From: Lysobacterales bacterium | GTDB lineage: Bacteria > Pseudomonadota > Gammaproteobacteria > Xanthomonadales > Rhodanobacteraceae | Length of the DNA stretch: 64,000 nucleotides | Reading direction: 5' to 3' | Assembly: GCA_016707485.1 (NCBI GenBank) | Contig: JADJHN010000002.1 | Location: 62,001 to 126,000 of the forward strand | In this document: positions 17,823 to 26,624 of the stretch, piece after piece | How positions within the stretch are numbered: the first letter of the stretch is position 1 | Layout of the letters: every line of letters starts with the position of its first letter | Notes under the pieces: model-generated | The model's input: the letters and a program-made list of their open reading frames with translations, nothing else | What the model was told of the DNA's origin: nothing | The model's database searches: none | Program-made: the position numbers and the translations under genes

Positions 17823-20180
17823 TCAGCGCCGCGCCTTGGCGAAGGCATCGGCAAAGGCATTGCTTGCCGCCGGCTGGCTCGTTTGCATGGGCCGCCCCTC
17901 ACGCGTCGGTCGTGCCGTCGACACGGTCTTCGCTGAGGTGTTGCGGCTTTCACCCGGCTCGTCGTCCAGGCGCATGGTCAGGGCAATGCGCTTGCGCGGG
18001 ACATCCACCTCGATGACCTTGACCTTGACGATGTCGCCGGCCTTGACCACCTCGCGCGGATCCTTGACGAACCTGTTCGACAGGGCTGAAACGTGAACCA
18101 GGCCATCCTGATGCACGCCGAGGTCGACGAAGGCCCCAAAGGCCGCGACATTGCTGATCACGCCTTCGAGAACCATGCCCGGCTTGAGATCACGAATATC
18201 CTCGACGCCCTCGGCAAACATTGCCGTCTTGAATTCGGGGCGCGGATCGCGACCGGGCTTTTCCAGCTCCCTGAGGATATCGCGCACGGTCGGCACGCCA
18301 AAGGTGGCATCGGTGAACGCCTGCGGATCCAGCGAACGCAGGAAGGCGCTGTCGCCGATCAGTGATTTCACCTCGCGGCCACATTGCTTGATGATGCGCT
18401 GCACGACGGGATAGGCCTCGGGATGCACGGACGATGCATCAAGTGGATCATCACCAGCGGCAATGCGCAGGAATCCGGCGCATTGCTCGAAGGCCTTGTC
18501 ACCGAGGCGCGCAACCTTGAGCAGGGCCTTGCGCGTGCGGAAGGCACCGTGCTCGTCGCGGTGGCGCACGATGTTCTCGGCCACACCTGCGCTCAGACCG
18601 GCAACCCGGGCCAGCAGCGGTGCCGAGGCGGTGTTCACGTCGACGCCGACCGCATTGACGCAATCCTCGACGCGGGCGACCAGGGCATGGGCGAGTTTCA
18701 CCTGGTTGACGTCATGCTGGTACTGGCCGACGCCAATCGATTTTGGATCGATCTTGACCAGTTCGGCCAGCGGATCCTGCAACCGGCGCGCGATCGATAC
18801 GGCACCACGCAGCGAGACATCGAGATCGGGGAATTCCCTGGCCGCGATTTCCGAGGCGGAATAGACCGAGGCACCGGCCTCGCTGACGACGACCTTCGAC
18901 AATTTCAGATCCCCATGCTTGCGCATCAGTTCGGCCACGAGACGGTCGGTTTCGCGCGACGCAGTGCCATTGCCGATGGCGACCAGGTCGACGCCGTGCT
19001 TGCGGCTCAGCGTGGCCAGTTCGGCGATCGATTGGTCCCAGAGCTTTTTCGGCTCGTGCGGATAGATCACCGAGGTCGCCAGCAATTTCCCGGTGCCATC
19101 GACAATGGCCAGCTTGACCCCGGTGCGGATGCCCGGATCGAGCCCCATCACGGTTTTCGGTCCGGCCGGAGCGGCCATCAACAGGTCCTTGAGGTTGTCG
19201 CCAAAGACGCGGATCGCCTCGGCTTCGGCGGCTTCACGGGCGCGGCCAAAGATGTCGAGGCCCAGGTGCAGATGCAGCTTGACGCGCCAGGTCTGGCGCG
19301 CCGTATCCAGCAGCCAGCGATCACCGGGGCGTCCGCGGTCGACGATATCGAAATGCCTGGCGACGCGGCCTTCGGCTTCGGCATGGCCGGCAGCCGCGGC
19401 CTCGTCCAGCGCCTGCGCCGGATCATCGGCACTTGCCGTCGTCTTCGCCGGCGTGGTCGGGCGTGGCGCGAGCTCCAGATCAAGCACGCCCTCGTTGCGC
19501 GCGCGGAACAAGGCCAGCAGGCGGTGCGAGGGAATCGTGCCGATGGCCTCGACATGCTGGAAATAGTCGCGGTACTTCGCGCCGGCCTCTTCCTTGCCGG
19601 CGACCAGCCTGGCGCGGATCACCGCCTTGGCAGCCAACCAGTCGCGCAAGGCGCCAACCAGGGCCGGATCTTCCGAGAATGATTCAAGCAGGATCGCCCT
19701 CGCGCCATCAAGCGCGGCCTTGACATCGGCGACACCCTTCTCGGCATCGACAAAGGCCGCTGCCCGCTCTTCCGGAGCTTGCGTCGGATCCTCGCGCAGG
19801 GCGAGCGCCAGGGGTTCCAGCCCCGCCTCGCGGGCAATCTGGGCGCGGGTCCGGCGCTTCGGCTTGTACGGCAGGTAAAGATCTTCCAGTCGGGCCTTGT
19901 TGTCCGCGGCGAAAATCTCCGCGCGCAAGGAATCGGTCAACTTGCCCTGCTCGGCGATGCTCGCGATCACCGCGCTGCGCCGATCCTCGAGTTCGCGCAG
20001 ATAGCCGAGGCGTTCCTCGAGCAGGCGCAATTGCGTGTCATCGAGGCCACCGGTGATTTCCTTGCGGTAGCGCGCAATGAACGGAACGGTCGCGCCGCCG
20101 TCGATGAGCTCGATCGCTGCGCGCACCTGTTCCGGGCGCGCGGCAACTTCTTCGGCGATTCTCTTTTCGATGCTCGACAT
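17823..20180 (-). CDS. tex: RNA-binding transcription accessory protein Tex
   Basis: A 785-residue nucleic-acid-binding protein. Order of domains: helical N-terminus (MSSIEKRIAEEVAARPEQ), YqgF-like nuclease fold (VMGLDPGIRTGVKLAIVDGTGK), helix-hairpin-helix repeats (VNTASAPLLARVAGL), and a C-terminal S1 domain (LKPGMVLEGVISNVAAFGAF). Tex is conserved in bacteria and linked to transcription and RNA metabolism. ATG 20180 gives the conserved start. The C-terminal tail is Ser/Arg-rich. Confidence 0.95.
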   Translation of the reverse strand: MSSIEKRIAEEVAARPEQVRAAIELIDGGATVPFIARYRKEITGGLDDTQLRLLEERLGYLRELEDRRSAVIASIAEQGKLTDSLRAEIFAADNKARLEDLYLPYKPKRRTRAQIAREAGLEPLALALREDPTQAPEERAAAFVDAEKGVADVKAALDGARAILLESFSEDPALVGALRDWLAAKAVIRARLVAGKEEAGAKYRDYFQHVEAIGTIPSHRLLALFRARNEGVLDLELAPRPTTPAKTTASADDPAQALDEAAAAGHAEAEGRVARHFDIVDRGRPGDRWLLDTARQTWRVKLHLHLGLDIFGRAREAAEAEAIRVFGDNLKDLLMAAPAGPKTVMGLDPGIRTGVKLAIVDGTGKLLATSVIYPHEPKKLWDQSIAELATLSRKHGVDLVAIGNGTASRETDRLVAELMRKHGDLKLSKVVVSEAGASVYSASEIAAREFPDLDVSLRGAVSIARRLQDPLAELVKIDPKSIGVGQYQHDVNQVKLAHALVARVEDCVNAVGVDVNTASAPLLARVAGLSAGVAENIVRHRDEHGAFRTRKALLKVARLGDKAFEQCAGFLRIAAGDDPLDASSVHPEAYPVVQRIIKQCGREVKSLIGDSAFLRSLDPQAFTDATFGVPTVRDILRELEKPGRDPRPEFKTAMFAEGVEDIRDLKPGMVLEGVISNVAAFGAFVDLGVHQDGLVHVSALSNRFVKDPREVVKAGDIVKVKVIEVDVPRKRIALTMRLDDEPGESRNTSAKTVSTARPTREGRPMQTSQPAASNAFADAFAKARR

Positions 20181-20258
20181 TCTTTCTCGATGATCCTGCT
20201 TGAATGGATGGAAACGCGACGCGCCGCCAGGGCGGCCGATCACAATGGAAAAAGCTTG

Positions 20259-22145
20259 TCAGGCGACGCGCGGCTGTCGCTTGAGATGGACCAGCAGCAG
20301 CGAGATTGCCGCCGGCGTGACGCCGCTGATGCGCTGCGCCTGGCCGATCGTCGTCGGCCTCGATGCCTTGAGCTTGATGCGGACTTCGGCGGAGAGGCCG
20401 CGCACGCCGTCGTAGTCGAAGCCGTGCGGAATGCCGGTGCCCTCGTGGCGGCGGCTGCGCTCGATCTCGTCGCGCTGGCGATCAAGGTAACCGGCGTACT
20501 TGATCGAGATCTCGACTTGCTCGGCAACCTGCGCATCGGCGACCGCCGGGCCGATGCCATTGATCGAAGTCAGCCGCACGTAGTCCAGTTCCGGACGGCG
20601 CAGCAGGTCATGCACGCTGGCATCGCGGCTGACGCTGACGCCCAGCGCGCTGTCGATCGCGGCACCCAGCGCGTTGCCGGGAGTGACCCAGAGCGCGCGC
20701 AAGCGTTCCGTCTCGGCATCGATCGCCTCACGCTTGCGCAGCACCTGCTCGTGGCGCGTGTCGGAAACGCAACCGTGGGCGTGGCCAATCCCGCTCAGGC
20801 GCAGGTCGGCATTGTCTTCGCGCAGGTGCAGGCGATACTCGGCCCGCGAGGTGAACATGCGGTACGGCTCGATCGTGCCGTTCGTGGTCAGGTCGTCGAT
20901 CAGCACGCCGATATAGGCTTCATCGCGACGCGGCGTCCATGCGTCCAGTCCGCGCACGGCACGTGAGGCATTCAGTCCGGCGATCAGGCCTTGCGCAGCA
21001 GCTTCTTCGTAGCCGGTCGTGCCATTGATCTGGCCAGCGAAGTAGAGACCGTCGATGGCCTTGGTCTCAAGCGAGGGCTTGAGTCCGCGCGGATCGAAAT
21101 AGTCGTACTCGATTGCATAGCCGGGACGGGTGATGTGCGCGTTTTCGAAGCCGCGAATCGAATGCACGAGTTCAAGCTGGACATCGTAGGGCAGCGAAGT
21201 CGAGATGCCGTTTGGATAGATCTCAAACGTGTCGAGGCCTTCCGGCTCGATGAAAATCTGATGCGAGGACTTGTCGGCAAAGCGCACGACCTTGTCCTCG
21301 ATCGAGGGGCAATAGCGCGGACCCGTGCCTTCGATCTGGCCACTGTACAAAGGCGAACGATCGAGGCTGCCGCGGATGATTTCGTGCGTGCGTTCGCTGG
21401 TATGGGTGATCCAGCAACTCAGTTGCCGCGGATGTTCATGCGGCGAGCCCATGAACGAGAACACCGGTGGTGGCCTGTCTCCGGCTTGTTCTTCAAGGCC
21501 TGCGTAGTCGATGCTGCGCCCGTCAATACGCGGCGGCGTGCCGGTTTTCAGGCGATCCACGGCGATCGGCAGCTCGCGCATGCGTTCGGCCAGGCGCTGC
21601 GCCGGCGCATCGCCCGCACGCCCGCCGGCGTGGGTGGTCAGGCCAATGTGGATCTTGCCGGCGAGGAAGGTTCCTGCAGTGAGAACGACTGCGGGCGCAT
21701 GAAAACGCAAGCCCGTCTGCGTCACCACACCGGTCACGCGCCCACCCTCGATCAGCAGATCGTCGACGGCCTGCTGGAACAAGCGCAGGTTTGGCTGTGA
21801 CTCCACGATGGATCGGATCGCCGCCTTGTACAGCACACGATCAGCCTGACAGCGGGTTGCGCGCACGGCTGGTCCTTTGGATGCGTTCAAGGTGCGCCAC
21901 TGGATGCCGGCACGGTCGGCGGCATGCGCCATCGCTCCACCGAGCGCATCGATCTCGCGCACGAGATGACCCTTGCCGATTCCGCCAATGGCGGGATTGC
22001 AACTCATCTGGCCAATTGTCTCGATGCTGTGGGTCAGCAGAAGGGTACGCGCACCGCTGCGTGCCGACGCCAGCGCCGCTTCGGTGCCGGCGTGCCCACC
22101 ACCGATGACGATGACCTCGAAATTCTGCATTGAACTGGACGACAT
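20259..22145 (-). CDS. mnmG: tRNA uridine-5-carboxymethylaminomethyl modification enzyme MnmG
   Basis: FAD enzyme that, with MnmE, installs the cmnm5 group on U34 of tRNAs. The 628-residue protein has the FAD motif VIGGGHAGTEAALA near the start, SCNPAIGGIGKGHLVREID, GTFLAGKIHIG and the C-terminal GIPHGFDYDGVRGLS. The start may be ATG 22145 or ATG 22130; no clear ribosome binding site decides. Upstream lies the 600-base sigma-54/ncRNA region, transcribed divergently. Confidence 0.97.
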   Translation of the reverse strand: MSSSSMQNFEVIVIGGGHAGTEAALASARSGARTLLLTHSIETIGQMSCNPAIGGIGKGHLVREIDALGGAMAHAADRAGIQWRTLNASKGPAVRATRCQADRVLYKAAIRSIVESQPNLRLFQQAVDDLLIEGGRVTGVVTQTGLRFHAPAVVLTAGTFLAGKIHIGLTTHAGGRAGDAPAQRLAERMRELPIAVDRLKTGTPPRIDGRSIDYAGLEEQAGDRPPPVFSFMGSPHEHPRQLSCWITHTSERTHEIIRGSLDRSPLYSGQIEGTGPRYCPSIEDKVVRFADKSSHQIFIEPEGLDTFEIYPNGISTSLPYDVQLELVHSIRGFENAHITRPGYAIEYDYFDPRGLKPSLETKAIDGLYFAGQINGTTGYEEAAAQGLIAGLNASRAVRGLDAWTPRRDEAYIGVLIDDLTTNGTIEPYRMFTSRAEYRLHLREDNADLRLSGIGHAHGCVSDTRHEQVLRKREAIDAETERLRALWVTPGNALGAAIDSALGVSVSRDASVHDLLRRPELDYVRLTSINGIGPAVADAQVAEQVEISIKYAGYLDRQRDEIERSRRHEGTGIPHGFDYDGVRGLSAEVRIKLKASRPTTIGQAQRISGVTPAAISLLLVHLKRQPRVA

Positions 22146-22240
22146 GGCTTGAGGGAACTTGAATCAAGGCGCGTGATTCTAGGGCAACACCGATTATCCG
22201 GTGCGACCAGGATGGACGATGCACACATCGCGCGCGCAGT

Positions 22241-22256
22241 TGGCACGGATACTGCT
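22241..22256 (+). promoter_or_regulatory. Sigma-54 (-24/-12) promoter candidate upstream of a structured RNA
   Basis: TGGCACGGATACTGCT matches the RpoN consensus TGGCAC-N5-TTGCW with one mismatch (CTGCT for TTGCT). The GG (22242-22243) and GC (22254-22255) have the required 10-base separation. Predicted transcription start is about 22267, four bases before the first strong stem of the structured segment. Confidence 0.6.
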
Positions 22257-22266
22257 GTACTCAATT

Positions 22267-22525
22267 CGCACTCCCACCGGCACTAGGCGTATGCGAGCAC
22301 GCCGAAGGTCGGAATTCAGGGGCTGGCCCCGTGTCGGTGGGAGGATGCACCTGCGCAAGCAGGCAATGTTCCGATGATTGCAGGATCCGGCATCGAAAAG
22401 GCTGGCACCCGGCGGTCATAGGAACAGGGGGGATCCAAGAGGACCATATGCCGGGTGCCAGTTTTGACTGGCCACAGGCCCGATCCAGCGATGCCACGCC
22501 TGCAGAGGCGTGGCATTCGTGTTTT
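22267..22525 (+). ncRNA. Candidate sigma-54-dependent structured small RNA, about 260 nt
   Basis: No convincing reading frame. Successive stems: 22271-22283 pairs with 22331-22343 (13 bp, one G-U) and encloses GGGG-CTGG-CCCC; CCTGC-GCAA-GCAGG at 22350-22363; a perfect 12-bp stem 22402-22413 with 22450-22461; and a final 11-bp hairpin 22491-22516 followed by T-rich sequence. Seven GGA triplets occur (at 22311, 22340, 22343, 22383, 22421, 22431 and 22441), three of them in the loop of the 12-bp stem, as in RNAs that sequester CsrA/RsmA. It does not match the 6S, SRP, RNase P or tmRNA consensus I know. The family is unrecognised. Confidence 0.5.
22491..22525 (+). terminator. Intrinsic terminator of the candidate small RNA
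   Basis: Perfect 11-bp stem ATGCCACGCCT / AGGCGTGGCAT with loop GCAG, then TCGTGTTTT. The T-run is interrupted but ends in TTTT. Confidence 0.6.
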
Positions 22526-22696
22526 CGGGCGGTGAAGAACCTTATCGGTAACAGCGTTTGACAGACTGTGACCTAAATCGCGGAAAACCTGCAGTCCACG
22601 TTTACCTCAATCGTTAGCGGTCATTTTACGACAGGAAACGTCAACCCATTCGCATGGAAATGGACGATTCAGATGAAATTCACGATTTGATGGACT
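22526..22696. other. Region between the small-RNA terminator and the second sigma-54 promoter
   Basis: About 170 bases with no gene. It contains an inverted repeat ACGTTT (22597-22602) and AAACGT (22635-22640), which could be part of an activator site, but the evidence is thin. TTGACA at 22556-22561 has no matching -10 element. Confidence 0.3.
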
Positions 22697-22713
22697 TGGC
22701 ACGCCCCTTGCTA
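22697..22713 (+). promoter_or_regulatory. Sigma-54 (-24/-12) promoter of a 64-codon gene
   Basis: TGGCACGCCCCTTGCTA is an exact match to the RpoN consensus TGGCAC-N5-TTGCW. GG at 22698-22699 and GC at 22710-22711 have the correct spacing. Predicted start about 22723, 30 bases before the ATG at 22753. Confidence 0.7.
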
Positions 22714-22752
22714 CCTGTAAAACACATCCACCCCATGCCCGAGGACACCGCC

Positions 22753-22947
22753 ATGCTCACTTCCGCCACCATGAGTCTGAACCCCCTCTTCCTCCGCCAC
22801 GACCTGATGATCGAACTCGGTCGCCTGGAAATGGCCATGCAGGATATGCGCGGCACCGATACCGTGGAACAAACCCCCGTTCAATTGCAGCAACTGGAAA
22901 GCCGCCGCGCGCGCATCAATGAAGCGCTCAGCCGCCTCCCGGCCTGA
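22753..22947 (+). CDS. 64-residue hypothetical protein behind a sigma-54 promoter
   Basis: MLTSATMSLNPLF... encodes a small soluble protein with two predicted helices (LMIELGRLEMAMQDM and QQLESRRARINEALSRL). I do not recognise it. ATG 22753 was chosen because GAGGA (22741-22745) is at normal distance and the predicted sigma-54 transcript starts at about 22723. The longer in-frame start at 22654 lies upstream of that promoter. A bidirectional terminator follows 36 bases after the stop, so it is a single-gene unit. Confidence 0.55.
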   Translation: MLTSATMSLNPLFLRHDLMIELGRLEMAMQDMRGTDTVEQTPVQLQQLESRRARINEALSRLPA

Positions 22948-22983
22948 GGAATCTTCACCTGGCGGCATGCCGGGCGGATCAAG

Positions 22984-23011
22984 AAAAAACCGCGCACTGC
23001 GCGGTTTTTTT
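22984..23011. terminator. Bidirectional intrinsic terminator
   Basis: 12-bp stem AAAAAACCGCGC / GCGCGGTTTTTT with loop ACT, flanked by an A-run and a T-run. It can stop the plus-strand 64-codon gene and the minus-strand lipoprotein gene. Confidence 0.9.
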
Positions 23012-23150
23012 GGCCATGGATGGCCTGTATGCCGGCAACGCAGGAGCAGTTGTCGGTGATGGCCATGGATGGCCTGTATGCCGACAACGCAGGAGCAGTT
23101 GTCGGTGATGGCCATGGATGGCCTGTATGCCGGCAACGCAGGAGCAGTTG
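23012..23150. repeat. Tandem 49-bp repeat, 2.8 copies
   Basis: Copies start at 23012, 23061 and 23110 (the third is cut after 41 bases) and differ by only a base or so (CCGGCAACGC versus CCGACAACGC). Each unit holds the inverted motif GGCCATGGATGGCC. TTGTCGG in one copy pairs with CCGACAA in the next, so hairpins can form across the units. The repeat is intergenic, between a terminator and the lipoprotein stop. Confidence 0.9.
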
Positions 23151-23172
23151 CAGGCGCGTCATGAGCTGCGAT

Positions 23173-23772
23173 TCATTGCCTGTGCGGGATCGGTGTCGAG
23201 CGCGTCGGTGGCGGCGGGCTGGAAGAACGCATCGGCGCGGAACGTGGCTGGAAATCCGGTGTAGCCGAACGCACCGGGGCAGCCGGGCGCGGCGGAGCAA
23301 CCGGCTGCGGCGCAACCATCGCCCGCGAAGAAGGAACTGGCGGCAGGCGCGCATCGGCATTCACCCTCGGCGCGGCAGACGGCTGCGGATACACGGATGG
23401 AGACTGCAACCGGGTTGCCGAAGCCGGCGCTTGCACCGTGTCGCGGCGAGTCAACGCACTGCGCGTGGCGCGATCGCGCTCAACGCGCTCGCCGCGCAGG
23501 ACGCCCGGTTGATCATGCGGCTGCAAAGGCTGCCACCAGATCGGCGGGTAGCCGTAGCCCCACCAGGAATATGGATAGCCATAGCCATGACCGAAACCGC
23601 CATTGAAGCTCCAATGGTGGCGGACATAACCCGGCGAGTCGATGTAGACATCAGCGGTAGGCGAACCGTAGTAATAGTCGCCACTGCCTTCATGACCGTA
23701 GTAATTGCTGCCGGTCGTCGCGCAGCCGGCCAGCAGCAACGCGGAAAGCAAGGCCATTGCGTGTCGCTTCAT
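23173..23772 (-). CDS. Tyr/Gly/Pro-rich lipoprotein of unknown function
   Basis: A 199-residue predicted lipoprotein: MKRHAMALLSALLLAGC (lipobox LLAGC), then a Tyr/Gly/Trp-rich segment (GYGYPYSWWGYGYPPIWWQ) and a long Pro/Ser/Arg/Ala-rich, probably disordered tail. GGAGGAATC immediately before ATG 23772 is an excellent ribosome binding site. No family recognised. It lies 71 bases after the pepN start of transcriptional origin ends, on the same strand, downstream of pepN. Confidence 0.7.
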   Translation of the reverse strand: MKRHAMALLSALLLAGCATTGSNYYGHEGSGDYYYGSPTADVYIDSPGYVRHHWSFNGGFGHGYGYPYSWWGYGYPPIWWQPLQPHDQPGVLRGERVERDRATRSALTRRDTVQAPASATRLQSPSVYPQPSAAPRVNADARLPPVPSSRAMVAPQPVAPPRPAAPVRSATPDFQPRSAPMRSSSPPPPTRSTPIPHRQ

Positions 23773-23842
23773 GATTCCTCCGGCTTCTGGCAGGTGCACA
23801 TCTTCCTCCAACATGCACCCGGACACCGGCAGATTCAAGCAC

Positions 23843-26515
23843 TCAGGGCCGCAGCGAGCCGTCCTCGTCGGCATGCGCGAGGCTGCGCGCGAGGATGTCG
23901 GTCACGTCGGCGGACATCGCAGCCGCCTCCTGCAAGCGCATCAGCTGTGCATGCATGCGCTCGCGCAAAGTCGGCGGATAGCGTCGCCACGCGGCAAAGG
24001 CCGTGGTCAATCGCGCCGCAACCTGGGGCGTGATGCGGTCGATCCGGCGGATCGAGTCCGCGATGAATTCGTAACCGGCACCGTCCTCGCGATGGAAGCC
24101 GACCGGATTGCGCAAGGCAAAGGCGAGCAGCAAGGCATACACCTTGTTTGGATTGTCCCAACGGAACGCGGCATGTCGGGTCAACGCGCGCACCCGTTCA
24201 AGCGCATTTGCGGTGGGCAGGGTTGCTTGCACCGAGAACCAGCGATCCATCACCGTGGCGGCCGTTGAATAGTCCGCTGCAAACGTGTCGAGCGCGTTTT
24301 GCGCAGCGAGGGCTTGCCCGTGCACGAGGCAGGTCAGCGCAGCCAGTTTGTCGCTGAGGCAGACGGCATCGTCAAAGTGGCGGTGGGCCAGCGCGTGGTA
24401 TTGCGGATCGGCACGACAGAGCAACCCGAGACAGGCGTTGCGCAGGCGCCGCTGACCTTGTGCGACCGGCTCCGCTCCAGCCATGGATGCCGCGGCAAGT
24501 TGCTCGTAGCAGGCCAGCAACTCAGTCTGCAGCGCCTGCGCGATGGAGCATTCGAGGCGCGAACGCGCGGCGTGGATTGCCGGTGGATCGATTTCGGCGA
24601 GGGATTCACCCAGGGTGATTTCATCCGCGAGCGTGAGCATCTCGGCCAGCGTCGCCGGATCGAGATCCGCCTCATCGAAAGCCCTGCGCAAACCGGTCAT
24701 CCAGGCCCCGAACGCTGGAGCGCCCCTCGCATCGCCTTGCAACTCGGCCATGAACAGATGGCGGATCAGGCCATCGGCGGCCTGCCAACGGTTGAATCCG
24801 TCATCCTCATGCGTGGCCAGCACGACAAGGTCCGCCCAATCACCGCGCTGCGCGATCCGCACCGGGGCCGAATAGCCACGCAGCAGCGAGACGATCGGCG
24901 CGTGATCCAGATGCCGGAAAGTCAGACTCATGCGTGGTCGATCGAGCAGGATCACGGCCTCATCGATGTCGCCTGCGACGCCGTTGCGTTCGATCTTCAG
25001 GCGATTTCCAAACGCATCGAAAAGGGCCAGGGCGACTGGAATCGGCAAGGCTTGCCTCGGCAGGGCGGTTGCGACCGGCGCGAAGCTCTGGGTCAGCTCC
25101 AGCGTGTAGCAGTGCGTCTGCGCATCGAATGCACCCTGCGCCTCAAGCACCGGCGTTCCGGCCTGGGTGTACCAGGCCAGCCAGGGAGACAGCTCCCGCT
25201 GGTTGGCATCGCCCAGCGCCGCGAGGAAATCCTCGACGGTCACGGCGGCACCGTCGTGACGATCGAAATACAGATCCATGCCGCGACGAAAACCGTCCCT
25301 GCCCAGCACGGTCGCCAGCATGCGCACGATCTCGGCACCTTTCTCGTAGACCGTTGCCGTATAGAAATTGTTGATTTCGCTGTATTGCGAGGGCCGAACC
25401 GGATGCGCCAACGGCCCCGCGTCCTCGCTGAACTGGTTGCGCCAGAGGACGCGCACGTCTTCAATGCGGCGCAGAGTTCGCGAGGTCTGCTCGGAGACGA
25501 ACTCCTGCTCGCGATAGACCGTCAGGCCTTCCTTGAGGCACAACTGGAACCAGTCGCGGCAGGTCACCCGGTTGCCTGTCCAGTTGTGGAAATACTCGTG
25601 GGCGACGACGGCCAGCACATGCCGGTAGTCGTCATCGGTGGCATGCAGGGGATCCGCCAACAGGTACTTCGAGTTGAAGATGTTGAGGCCGGTGTTCTCC
25701 ATGGCACCCATGGTGAAATCGTCGGTGGCGACGACATGGAAGACATCCAGCCGGTAGTTGCGGCCGAACCGCTGTTCATCCCAGAGCATGGCCGCCTTGA
25801 GGCAATCCAGCGCATACCGACAGCGCGCGATCAGCGGCGCGGGTGCCCAGATCTTCAAGCTCACCAGGCGGCCTTCGGCGGTGCAGTGCCGATCCTCGAT
25901 GACGGCGAGGCGGCCAGCGACAATGGCAAAAAGATAGCTTGGCTTGGGCTGCGGATCGACAAAGCGCGCCCAATGCCGGCCATCCGCCAGTTCACCGGCA
26001 CCATCCGGATTCCCGCCGGCCAGCAGCACCGGAAAGCGCGCGCGATCCGCGCGCAAGGTCACCGTGTAGCGGGCCAGCACATCGGGGCGGTCGATCGACC
26101 AGGTGATGTGGCGAAAACCTTCGGCTTCACATTGGCTGAGCAGGAAACCCTGTTCCGTGCCACCGCTCAGGTAAAGGCCCTGCATCGCCTTGTTGTCGGC
26201 CGGGCGGATGCGGGAACGGGTTTCGATGACGGCCTCGCCGCGCACCGCGTCGAGGAACAGCAACGCGCCCTCGATGCGGTACTCGTCGCTGGCAAGGACG
26301 CGGCCATCAAGACGGATCTCCAGCAGTTCGACATTCTCGCCGTCCAGGCGCAGGCCAACGTCCGCCTGTGCCGGATCCTGGATCACGTGCAGGCGCGCGC
26401 TGACCCAGGACTGCTCGACATCGAGGTCGAAATCGAGAGCGATCGTCTGCATGCGCCATGCCGGTGGCCGATAGTCCTCGATGCAGGTGAGCGGTTTCTT
26501 CATGGCTTGGTCCAT
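23843..26515 (-). CDS. pepN: Aminopeptidase N (M1 family)
   Basis: Zinc aminopeptidase of the cytoplasm that removes N-terminal residues from peptides. The 890-residue product has GAMEN (substrate-binding) in FTMGAMENTGLNIFNSKY and the zinc motif HEYFHNWTGNRV with the downstream Glu in LKEGLTVYREQEF. The C-terminal helical domain is complete. Start at ATG 26515 or ATG 26503. Divergent from the PLP dehydratase gene across 109 bases. Confidence 0.95.
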   Translation of the reverse strand: MDQAMKKPLTCIEDYRPPAWRMQTIALDFDLDVEQSWVSARLHVIQDPAQADVGLRLDGENVELLEIRLDGRVLASDEYRIEGALLFLDAVRGEAVIETRSRIRPADNKAMQGLYLSGGTEQGFLLSQCEAEGFRHITWSIDRPDVLARYTVTLRADRARFPVLLAGGNPDGAGELADGRHWARFVDPQPKPSYLFAIVAGRLAVIEDRHCTAEGRLVSLKIWAPAPLIARCRYALDCLKAAMLWDEQRFGRNYRLDVFHVVATDDFTMGAMENTGLNIFNSKYLLADPLHATDDDYRHVLAVVAHEYFHNWTGNRVTCRDWFQLCLKEGLTVYREQEFVSEQTSRTLRRIEDVRVLWRNQFSEDAGPLAHPVRPSQYSEINNFYTATVYEKGAEIVRMLATVLGRDGFRRGMDLYFDRHDGAAVTVEDFLAALGDANQRELSPWLAWYTQAGTPVLEAQGAFDAQTHCYTLELTQSFAPVATALPRQALPIPVALALFDAFGNRLKIERNGVAGDIDEAVILLDRPRMSLTFRHLDHAPIVSLLRGYSAPVRIAQRGDWADLVVLATHEDDGFNRWQAADGLIRHLFMAELQGDARGAPAFGAWMTGLRRAFDEADLDPATLAEMLTLADEITLGESLAEIDPPAIHAARSRLECSIAQALQTELLACYEQLAAASMAGAEPVAQGQRRLRNACLGLLCRADPQYHALAHRHFDDAVCLSDKLAALTCLVHGQALAAQNALDTFAADYSTAATVMDRWFSVQATLPTANALERVRALTRHAAFRWDNPNKVYALLLAFALRNPVGFHREDGAGYEFIADSIRRIDRITPQVAARLTTAFAAWRRYPPTLRERMHAQLMRLQEAAAMSADVTDILARSLAHADEDGSLRP

Positions 26516-26624
26516 GGATCCTTGCAGTCCGCCATCAGAGCATGCGCATCACGGGCTGGGAAGCACTACACCGAAGCGTGGCGTGCCCTGTATTGTGCGC
26601 ACTCCCCTCGAACCGCATCTGCCC

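Noticed and set aside
20259..22145. tRNA or rRNA genes in the window
   Set aside because: Intergenic gaps were read for T-loop and acceptor-stem patterns around mnmG and elsewhere; none was seen.
22299..22308. CGCCGAAGG, reminiscent of a glycine riboswitch core
   Set aside because: The other conserved parts of a glycine aptamer (GGGAGAG and CAAAAGGAC-type segments) are absent, and no glycine-cleavage gene follows.
22261..22497. Minus-strand frame of 78 codons over the candidate small RNA
   Set aside because: Cys/Pro/Ser-rich product without similarity. The stems, terminator and promoter in the plus direction explain the region better.
22654..22752. Longer start for the 64-codon gene at 22654
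   Set aside because: An exact sigma-54 promoter at 22697-22713 would lie inside the longer gene, and the ribosome binding site fits the ATG at 22753.
23012..23150. Possible CRISPR array
   Set aside because: The copies are contiguous with a constant 49-base unit and no unique spacers, and no cas genes are present.
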